Source of the DNA: Aalborgiella sp043769295
GTDB taxonomy: Bacteria > Pseudomonadota > Gammaproteobacteria > Burkholderiales > Burkholderiaceae_C
Length of the DNA stretch: 12,350 nt
Assembly (NCBI GenBank): GCA_043769295.1
Contig: JAYVJL010000092.1
Span: 1-12,350, forward strand
Reading direction: 5' to 3'
The notes under the pieces were generated by a model. It ran no database searches, was not told the origin of the DNA, and saw only the letters and a list, made by a program, of their open reading frames with translations. Below, one piece after another: positions 7,847 through 12,350 of this stretch. Every line of letters begins with the position of its first letter. The first letter of the stretch is position 1. A program made the position numbers and the translations under genes.

Positions 7847-8120
7847 TACCTTTTTTTGAGGGGTGGCTTGGACTATCCAGCATCAAATCCTATCGACACT
7901 TTGTAATTTGTACCCCTCGTTTGAAGGGTAGCTGGAATTAGTCAGCGTCAGTCATCGAGATAGCTCCCATAGGTTGTACCCCTCACTTGAGAGGTAGCTG
8001 GAAAATGCGTGGCTTTGCGGTTATTAACCCTTTGTGTACCCCTCTTTTGAGAGGTAGCAGGAATCGGAGTGTAAATCGCCTCTATATTAGGATGTACCCA
8101 TTTTCGATGGGTGGCTTGAA
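7847..8120 (+). repeat. Array of five degenerate hairpin repeats
   Basis: Units begin with TACC at 7847, 7911, 7977, 8037 and 8095, giving periods of 64, 66, 60 and 58. Each is 26-27 bases: TACCCCTC, a 3-5 base loop, then GAGAGGTA, and a conserved tail GCTGGAA. The stems differ in a compensatory way. Units 2-4 pair ACCCCTC-like with GAGAGGT- or GAAGGGT-like arms, unit 5 pairs ACCCAT with ATGGGT exactly, and unit 1 pairs ACCTTTT with GAGGGGT using G-U pairs. The tail consensus is RGGTRGCWKGAAY. Intervening sequences are unrelated to each other. It resembles a CRISPR layout, but repeat drift, unequal spacing and absence of cas genes in the window argue against a working array. Confidence 0.7.
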
Positions 8121-8134
8121 CATAAAGTACTGAC

Positions 8135-8174
8135 GAAAACAAACCAACCGCCATAAGGAGGTTGGTTTGTTTTC
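8135..8174. terminator. Strong bidirectional rho-independent terminator
   Basis: A perfect 15-bp stem, GAAAACAAACCAACC (8135-8149) with GGTTGGTTTGTTTTC (8160-8174), encloses a 10-base loop. T-rich arms occur on both strands. It closes the hairpin array from the left and the minus-strand gene ending at 8177 from the right. Confidence 0.85.
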
Positions 8175-8176
8175 AA

Positions 8177-8482
8177 TTACGCTTCAACTCGAAACTCAAG
8201 GCCTCGAACCATTGCAAATCCAATTAATTTTTCTTTCAAGCGCATACCAAAATCTCCGAAGCCAATGTTTACTTGAGCCCAAATTTTGACTTGCATATCA
8301 AATTTGCGTCCATTAAAGGCAGCGAAATTATCCGTTTGGACGCCTTTGTAAACCAAAGATTGCCCATCATAGACCCAACCAAGTTCGTCATCAAACTTGT
8401 GCTCATCCTCCAAATCAAAATTCTCAGAAGATTCATTCGCATGGATAGCGTTTTGAGAAAATTGATAAAAAGTGAATTTTCA
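8177..8482 (-). CDS. Small hypothetical protein
   Basis: A 101-residue protein of unknown family, mildly acidic, with no signal peptide or membrane segment. Its core includes GWVYDGQSLVYKG, then FNGRKFDMQVKIWAQVNIG and a C-terminal LKEKLIGFAMVRGLEFRVEA. The alternating pattern suggests a small beta-rich fold. I chose the TTG at 8482 because AAGGA (8491-8495) sits 8 bases upstream, an ideal spacing. A downstream TTG at 8413 would give 78 residues but has no such site, and there is no in-frame ATG. It is a single-gene unit ending 2 bases from the strong terminator, which supports real expression. Nothing links it to BREX or partition. Confidence 0.6.
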
Positions 8483-8567
8483 ATAATTTAATCCTTTAAA
8501 TGATTCCGCTACTAGCGGAGGTAGATAAAAGGAGAAGCCCAGTATTGGCTTGTCTATAGGCACACAA

Positions 8568-8708
8568 ATGCACATAGACAACGCCTACAACGACCGTTTG
8601 ACGCGAGACAAAGCTCGGTTTGGAGAAATTTCAATTGCTACAACAGGTGGACTGTCCATGTTAATTGAACGCTGGCAGTTTGAGTTGTCGAAACTGGTTG
8701 AAAATTAG
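8568..8708 (+). CDS. Possible small ORF of 46 residues
   Basis: An ATG at 8568 opens a 46-residue frame starting MHIDNAYNDRLTRDKARFGE and ending LSKLVEN, of protein-like composition. A TTG at 8550 in the same frame has AGGAGAAG (8530-8537) 12 bases before it and would give 52 residues. No family is recognised, and it might be the tail of a lost gene. It ends 78 bases before palindrome copy 2. Confidence 0.3.
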   Translation: MHIDNAYNDRLTRDKARFGEISIATTGGLSMLIERWQFELSKLVEN

Positions 8709-8785
8709 GTGTGATTTGCTGTTTTTGTTATGGCGAAGACATCGAATGCACGATTTGCCAGGCTTCTCATTTAATTTCTTGCATC

Positions 8786-8803
8786 TCCGCCACATGTGGC
8801 GGA
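8786..8803. repeat. Dispersed palindrome, copy 2
   Basis: A second perfect TCCGCCACATGTGGCGGA, flanked by GCATC and AGCATTTTTT. The TGC/GCA flanks can extend the hairpin and the T-run gives it a terminator-like form on the plus strand. It could end transcription from the small ORF at 8568 before the lipoprotein gene. Confidence 0.75.
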
Positions 8804-8944
8804 AGCATTTTTTCCAAATCAAATCACAGTCTAAATAAGCAATCAACCAGATTTGCGTCCAACATTTTCCTCGCTAAACTGAGTTTCAATGTTCTACCGA
8901 TTACATGTCGTGCTTGGAGGATATATCCAAATTAAAAAGGAAAT

Positions 8945-9520
8945 ATGAAAAAATTTAAGTCGATTTCGTTGGTTTTATCCGCCATGTGCGCGTTGATGGT
9001 GGCTGGTTGTGGCGGCGGCGGGAGCGATAATTCTGCGGCAACGGCTAGTGGGAGTACGACTTCACAAACCGCTTCTGCCCTCGATCATACCTGCCAGTTG
9101 CCCAATTTTAATGAAGATTTCATTGCTCGAATTAATGCACTTCGCGCTAGTGGTGCAGTGTGTGTTGGTCAGGTTATGCCAAAAGTTGGTCGATTGATTT
9201 GGAGCCAAAAACTTCAAAATTCCACTACGACGCATGCTAGAAATGAAGCGGATCTAAATTTTTATAGCCACACTGGCCTAAATGGTTCAACGCCCGAATC
9301 GAGAGGTAAGGCTGCTGGGTATGTGGGTGGTGTGGGTGAGAATATTCATGTACAGGTGCAGACTATTGAGCAAGCGTTTACTGGTTGGGTGAACAGCCCA
9401 CATCACTGTGTAAACTTGATGCTGGATGACTACCAAGAATTTGCTGTTAGTTGTGCGGATAATTCAACCTCCCAATATGGTCGCTATTGGGTAATGGCTT
9501 TAGGTGTACCAGCGCACTAA
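8945..9520 (+). CDS. CAP-domain (SCP/PR-1-like) lipoprotein
   Basis: A 191-residue exported lipoprotein. A signal peptide with lipobox MVAGC predicts lipidation at C22, followed by a Gly run and a Ser/Thr/Ala-rich linker to about residue 45. The CAP domain spans about 55-188, with the usual cavity residues: H109 in FYSHTG, E132 in GENI, H154 in SPHHCVN and E165 in the YQEFAV segment. Cysteines at 50, 73, 155 and 170 could form disulfides, which fits the periplasm. Bacterial CAP proteins are secreted or envelope proteins of mostly unknown activity, so no substrate can be given. AAAAAGG (8934-8940) lies 4 bases before the ATG. It appears monocistronic, between palindrome copies 2 and 3. Confidence 0.88.
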   Translation: MKKFKSISLVLSAMCALMVAGCGGGGSDNSAATASGSTTSQTASALDHTCQLPNFNEDFIARINALRASGAVCVGQVMPKVGRLIWSQKLQNSTTTHARNEADLNFYSHTGLNGSTPESRGKAAGYVGGVGENIHVQVQTIEQAFTGWVNSPHHCVNLMLDDYQEFAVSCADNSTSQYGRYWVMALGVPAH

Positions 9521-9562
9521 CACATTATCACTGTCGCTAGCGCCATAAATGCTGTATTGATC

Positions 9563-9580
9563 TCCGCAACGTGTGGCGGA
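9563..9580. repeat. Dispersed palindrome, copy 3 (two mismatches)
   Basis: TCCGCAACGTGTGGCGGA, differing from copies 1 and 2 at two positions, lies 42 bases after the lipoprotein stop. It is followed by ACAAGTTTTAG, a weak T-tract, and could act as that gene's terminator. With copy 2 it brackets the lipoprotein gene. Confidence 0.65.
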
Positions 9581-9637
9581 CAAGTTTTAGCTCCATTAAA
9601 TTAAAATCCATGCCAGTGACCCACGGCGGCGGGCGTG

Positions 9638-10426
9638 TCACATTGCCGTAGCAGACGCTGAGGCTGTTTGCCCAATATCGTTGGTAGCCGTGAATGTGCA
9701 ACTGATCGTTCCGGAATACGGTAAATCCACATTGACACCACTTGGATTACCTTGTAACGCGACATAGCCTGGCCCCCAGTTGAACCCTGAACAAGAGACG
9801 TAAAGAGTAGCCGCATTTTGCGTTGCCCAATAAATTTGACTACCGCCAGTACCAACATCAAAGTCGGTACGCATAAAACCAACCTGAAGCGTAGGCGGAA
9901 TTGGCATCGTGAAGTTTGCCGTGATTGTTAAAGTCGCAGGCTCTTGATCACTGTTCATGGCAGTCAAAACGCATGAGACAGAGCCAGCGACAGCATAATT
10001 CAAGATCACACCGCTCGGATTGGCCTGCACAGGAGCGTTGGCATTGCTGTAGGACTCAACACCAGCGCAGTTCACCGTTAGGCTAATTGCACCCGTTGTG
10101 GTCCATCGAGATGATGTACCTGTACCGCCTATCATAGGTGAAGTACGAGAGAAGGAGGCAGTGATGGTTGCCAAACCCGCAGCCGCACGATACCGATAAG
10201 GCACCACAAACGTACTGTCCTGAGAACCAATGCCGCTTGTACATTTATCCCAGCTGCTGTGCTGGGTGGTAGGCGTGAGATAGTAAGCAGTTGGACCCGT
10301 ACCGGTTTTGATATCTTTTGGCTTCAACATCTCAACTACTTCGCTATGCAAGCGCACTTGACGGCAGACGTCATCGACCCATGCTTCGCCCCCGCCAGTA
10401 CAGTTAGAGGTTGTTGAAGTTGAACC
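9638..10426 (-). pseudogene. 5'-truncated gene for an Ig-like repeat surface protein
   Basis: The open frame runs from a TGA just upstream (10427-10429) to the TGA at 9638-9640, 262 residues. A GTG at 10357 gives 239 residues, but clearly protein-like sequence (CTGGGEAWVDDVC) precedes it and no start codon or signal peptide is present, so the 5' end seems lost. The rest is Thr/Ser/Ala/Gly-rich and holds two repeats of about 91 residues. Each has a Cys, an NPSGV motif (113-117 and 204-208 counted from the GTG) and a G-x-[VI]-S-C segment (C129, C220), as in Ig-like domains of bacterial surface or pilus proteins. A role in adhesion is a guess. It may be a truncated cargo gene, converging on the lipoprotein gene. 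Confidence 0.5.
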
Positions 10427-10457
10427 TCAGCAAAAGACCAAGGTTTTTACCCTCTTT

Positions 10458-10491
10458 TTGCAATTGCAAAATGCCTGCCTGTGTTTAAACT
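10458..10491 (+). promoter_or_regulatory. Candidate promoter of the integrase operon with palindrome
   Basis: TTGCAATTGCAA (10458-10469) is a perfect 12-bp palindrome. Its second half, TTGCAA (10464-10469), a 16-base spacer and TAAACT (10486-10491) would form a modest sigma70 promoter starting near 10498. That coincides with the ATG of the small ORF. The palindrome over the -35 could be an operator. Confidence 0.35.
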
Positions 10492-10497
10492 AATTTT

Positions 10498-10635
10498 ATG
10501 AACACAACGCCAATCACATTCACTCAAAATCAGTTAGATGCAGAGTTCTTCAACCGCTCTTGGAGCGAAAGCTTCGAAATGACATGCATACGCACAGATG
10601 TACAGGCTCTGGAAACCTTAGGGGAGAACACATGA
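10498..10635 (+). CDS. Small ORF leading the integrase operon
   Basis: A 45-residue frame begins MNTTPITFTQNQLDAEFFNR and ends LETLGENT. Its TGA (10633-10635) overlaps the ATG of the next gene (10632) as ATGA, the same arrangement that joins that gene to the integrase. This chain of overlaps is the main reason to believe it is real. There is no Shine-Dalgarno before its ATG, but the candidate promoter would place the transcript start on the ATG, so it may be leaderless. No family is recognised. It could be a regulator or simply a leader peptide coupling translation. Confidence 0.5.
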   Translation: MNTTPITFTQNQLDAEFFNRSWSESFEMTCIRTDVQALETLGENT

Positions 10636-10898
10636 CCCACCCTTCCCCCTATCTAAGCGACGCCGAGGTCTCAGCCATCTGCGAACCCCTCAAACTTGGC
10701 AAGGCTCAATGCCGCTACTTGGCACGGCTGGGCATGATGGTGGCGCAAAAACCCAACGGAAAGGCACTTGTCGCGCGCGGCGAGTTCGAGCGCGTGATGA
10801 TCGGACGACAGGTTGAAACCAAAACAAGTGGGACACAGCCTAATTTGGATGCCTATTTGAAACTAGTTTCAGAACAGAAAAATGGGACGCAAAGATGA
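10632..10898 (+). CDS. DUF4224 protein, probable integrase accessory factor (excisionase-like)
   Basis: An 88-residue protein. The N-terminal half matches DUF4224: YLSDAEVSAICEPL (7-20), then AQCRYLARLGM (25-35) and an NGKALVARGEFERV segment (42-55). DUF4224 genes are commonly found directly before phage or island tyrosine recombinases, and a DNA-binding or directionality role is suspected but not proven for the family. AGGGGAG (10620-10626) lies 5 bases before this ATG, which fixes the start; a longer frame from a TTG at 10560 lacks such a site. The stop overlaps the integrase start as ATGA, implying translational coupling. Confidence 0.8.
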   Translation: MTHPSPYLSDAEVSAICEPLKLGKAQCRYLARLGMMVAQKPNGKALVARGEFERVMIGRQVETKTSGTQPNLDAYLKLVSEQKNGTQR

Positions 10899-11965
10899 GC
10901 CGAAACCGAAGTGACAACAGTCAAGGTCTGGCAGGCACCCGCCTTTACCTCCGTTCGGGGTCGTTTTACTACGTTCACCGCGATAGCAATCGCTGGGAAA
11001 ATGTCGGTAAAGACCTTGTCGCCGCAAAAAAAAGAGCCGAACATTTCAACGACCCAACCGGTGCGTTTGGGCTGATAACGTGGTATCTCGATCAGTTCAT
11101 CATAGAGTGCGAGGCGCGGGTCAAAGCCGGCGATATGTCTGTCCGTACCCTTGGGGACTACCAATCCACATTGCCCCATCTCAAGGCCTATTTTGGTGAA
11201 ATGTTGCCCTCAGATATTGGCCCCAGTCACGTCACTGCCTACCTCGCTTTGGGCGTAAAACTCAAACGCCCCGTCCGCGCCAACCGCGAACGCGCCACAC
11301 TGTCAGCCTGCCTAAGCTGGATGTTGAGGACTAATCAAGGCAGTCTGTTTGTCAACCCGTGTATGAGGGCATCAGGCGTGCGACGCAACACAGAAACCCA
11401 ACGCGAGCGCTATGTCACCGACACTGAATATTGGGCGGTATACAAATTCGCGCCGCTCCAAGTGCAATTGATGATGGAGTTGGTCTATCGCACCTTGCAG
11501 CGCCCCGAGGTGGATGTTTTAGCCTGGACGCAAGCCAACATCAAGCGCAAAGGTGAAGGCCGAGTCCTGCGGTTTGAACAGAGAAAGACAGGCCAAAAAA
11601 TGGATATTGGTATCGTCGGAAAGTTGGATGACTTATTAAAACGGGTCACCGGCTCAGTTACGGTTTTGCACCAGCCGCTAATTCACACCCTCAAAGGTGA
11701 TGCCTACAGTTACAGCGGCATCAGTTCCATGCTCAAACGGGCGCAAAAAAAGGTGCGCGATCAGTTGCCAGCTCTCAAGGACATGCCATCTTTTGGTTTC
11801 AGGGACTTGAAGGGCAAGGGAGCTACTGATATGTGGCTGGCCAGTACTCCCATCGAACAGATTCAGCAACTGTGCGGGCACAAGACAAAAACTACGACCG
11901 AGAAGTACATCAAAGCACGTTGGAGTGAGACAGTGGCACCAAACAGCATCGTAATTGGGCGCTAA
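10895..11965 (+). CDS. int: Tyrosine recombinase (site-specific integrase)
   Basis: A 356-residue phage-type integrase. An N-terminal SAM-like core-binding region (about 58-150, with YQSTLPHLKAYFGEMLPSDI) is followed by the catalytic domain (about 170-345). Catalytic positions are R203 in TLQRPEVDVLAW, K231 in QRKTG, H329 in LCGHKT and the nucleophile Y338 in TEKYIK. The usual box II H-x-x-R is replaced by R303-D-L-K306 (FGFRDLKGKGATD), a notable change in a normally invariant Arg. It overlaps the DUF4224 gene by four bases and points at the tRNA-Asn fragment 134 bases downstream, its likely target. The rest of the domain is intact, so it may be a family-specific variant rather than a dead enzyme. 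Confidence 0.93.
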   Translation: MSRNRSDNSQGLAGTRLYLRSGSFYYVHRDSNRWENVGKDLVAAKKRAEHFNDPTGAFGLITWYLDQFIIECEARVKAGDMSVRTLGDYQSTLPHLKAYFGEMLPSDIGPSHVTAYLALGVKLKRPVRANRERATLSACLSWMLRTNQGSLFVNPCMRASGVRRNTETQRERYVTDTEYWAVYKFAPLQVQLMMELVYRTLQRPEVDVLAWTQANIKRKGEGRVLRFEQRKTGQKMDIGIVGKLDDLLKRVTGSVTVLHQPLIHTLKGDAYSYSGISSMLKRAQKKVRDQLPALKDMPSFGFRDLKGKGATDMWLASTPIEQIQQLCGHKTKTTTEKYIKARWSETVAPNSIVIGR

Positions 11966-11978
11966 AATCTTCTCCAAT

Positions 11979-11998
11979 ATCCAGTAGTTTTACTGGAT
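11979..11998. repeat. Inverted repeat after the integrase gene
   Basis: ATCCAGTA-GTTT-TACTGGAT is a perfect 8-bp stem with a 4-base loop, 14 bases after the integrase stop. There is no T-tract, so a terminator is doubtful. Its place between int and the att core allows an integrase arm-type or accessory-protein site. Confidence 0.45.
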
Positions 11999-12098
11999 TC
12001 ACTATAGGCAATTAAAGCGCTGTCGGAGAGCATTGAATTAGAAAATGTGACCCTATAATTCAAGGATTCATGCGGCCTACAGCTTGGTTTAGGCTTCC

Positions 12099-12145
12099 GA
12101 CTGTTAATCCGTAGGTCCCTGGTTCGAGCCCAGGTCGAGGAGCCA
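12099..12145 (+). other. Attachment-site repeat: 3' part of tRNA-Asn (anticodon GTT)
   Basis: Sequence from GACTGTTAATC onward folds as a tRNA 3' part: anticodon loop CTGTTAA with GTT at 12103-12105, an intact T-arm (CCTGG/CCAGG around TTCGAGC), acceptor strand TCGAGGA, discriminator G and encoded CCA at 12143-12145. The 5' partner strands are wrong. The anticodon-stem arm TCCGA pairs only at its last two bases and no TCCTCGA acceptor arm precedes. The match therefore starts at about 12099, as expected for an att core left when an element recombines within a tRNA gene. The intact tRNA-Asn should lie at the other junction, beyond the left edge. Confidence 0.75.
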
Positions 12146-12163
12146 AAATTAGTTAATGAAATC

Positions 12164-12195
12164 AAGCCCTTACGAGAAATCGTCGGGGCTTTTTT
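12164..12195 (+). terminator. Rho-independent terminator after the tRNA-Asn fragment
   Basis: AAGCCC (12164-12169) pairs with GGGCTT (12186-12191), and an inner ACGA-GAAA-TCGT forms a stem with a GNRA-type loop. A T-run follows. This looks like the native terminator of the tRNA gene and so marks DNA outside the element. Confidence 0.75.
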
Positions 12196-12211
12196 CATCA
12201 AGGGTTAAAGG

Positions 12212-12349
12212 TCATCTGCAAGGGGCATCTGTAAGGTCATTTAAATTGGTCAGCAAACCTGCAATTCTCTCCTTCCCAATCCGCACCGAATGCCCACCCG
12301 GTGCTTGCAACTGCGGGCGAGACACGCTTCTACAGAGTCTTGACGGCGA
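12212..12349 (-). CDS. Possible C-terminal end of a host gene (5' end beyond window)
   Basis: A minus-strand frame is open from the right edge for 45 codons, ending in SVRIGKERIAGLLTNLNDL and a short tail at the TGA at 12212-12214. It lies on the presumed chromosomal side of the att repeat. Composition is protein-like but no family is recognised, and an open frame of this length can occur by chance. Confidence 0.25.
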   Translation of the reverse strand, partial: SPSRLCRSVSRPQLQAPGGHSVRIGKERIAGLLTNLNDLTDAPCR

Positions 12350-12350
12350 C

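Larger units (their letters stand above)
7835..8174 (+). ncRNA. Candidate structured non-coding RNA with five tandem hairpins
   Basis: A transcript from about 7835 to the terminator at 8136-8174 would be about 340 bases long, without a credible ORF. It would contain five related stem-loops separated by 31-39 unrelated bases, then a rho-independent hairpin. It matches no RNA family I can name. The promoter call is tentative and the transcript is inferred. Confidence 0.4.
8483..8944. other. Mostly non-coding spacer before the lipoprotein gene
   Basis: About 460 bases holding a 15-base inverted repeat TCCGCTA-C-TAGCGGA (8505-8519), a possible 46-codon ORF (8568-8708) and palindrome copy 2 (8786-8803). 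The promoter of the lipoprotein gene must lie here but is not obvious. Confidence 0.5.

Noticed and set aside
7847..8120. A functional CRISPR array
   Set aside because: Repeats differ at many positions, periods vary from 58 to 66, and no cas gene is present in the window; kept as a hairpin array with CRISPR as an alternative.
7948..8154. Minus-strand ORF of 68 codons with repeated PATSQ segments
   Set aside because: The peptide repeats are a by-product of the hairpin array on the other strand; no ribosome site was found.
8711..8935. Plus-strand ORF of 74 codons rich in Cys and Ser
   Set aside because: It reads through palindrome copy 2, lacks a good start and resembles no family.
12066..12145. 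A complete tRNA gene
   Set aside because: A D-arm-like GCCT/AGGC hairpin is present, but the acceptor 5' strand does not pair with TCGAGGA and the anticodon stem is broken, so only the 3' part is genuine.
11962..12201. Minus-strand ORF of 79 codons with a STWARTRDLRINS segment
   Set aside because: This is the well-known false peptide read antisense to tRNA genes; the DNA is the tRNA-Asn 3' fragment.

Overview
The window looks like one end of an integrative element carrying defence genes in a betaproteobacterium, probably Burkholderiales. The clues are a C-G-G-G-G-S stretch right after a lipobox, the 3' end of a CCA-encoding tRNA-Asn, and a DUF4224 gene overlapping a tyrosine recombinase. No species can be named. 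Composition is mosaic: the BREX and integrase genes are moderately GC-rich, while the middle (about 3.9-9.5 kb) is AT-rich and sparsely coding.

Layout. Positions 1-3865, minus strand: brxA-brxB-brxC, the first three genes of a type 1 BREX phage-defence operon. brxC runs off the left edge, and pglX, pglZ and brxL would lie beyond it. Positions 3866-5587: a long gene-poor stretch with a remnant of an IS3-family OrfA and a strongly G/T-skewed segment. Positions 5588-7287: a plasmid-type actin partition locus, made of seven exact 11-bp iterons (centromere-like), a small ParR-like adaptor gene and a ParM-like actin ATPase gene. Positions 7288-8944: a frameshifted gene remnant, a tandem array of five related hairpins between a candidate promoter and a strong terminator (a candidate unknown structured RNA), a small minus-strand hypothetical gene and a possible 46-codon ORF. 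Positions 8945-9520: a CAP-domain lipoprotein. Positions 9638-10426, minus strand: a 5'-truncated Ig-like surface protein gene. Positions 10498-11965: a coupled three-gene unit of a tiny ORF, a DUF4224 protein and the integrase, chained by ATGA overlaps. Positions 12099-12145: the 3' part of a tRNA-Asn gene (anticodon GTT), read as the attachment-site repeat at the element end, followed by a terminator and probable host DNA.

How it may fit together. The integrase and its small partner would move the element at tRNA-Asn. The iteron-ParR-ParM cassette would keep an excised or replicating form in the population. BREX is the payload that benefits the host. The parts least explained by known families are the hairpin array (7847-8173) and an 18-bp palindrome present in three near-identical copies (7408, 8786, 9563).
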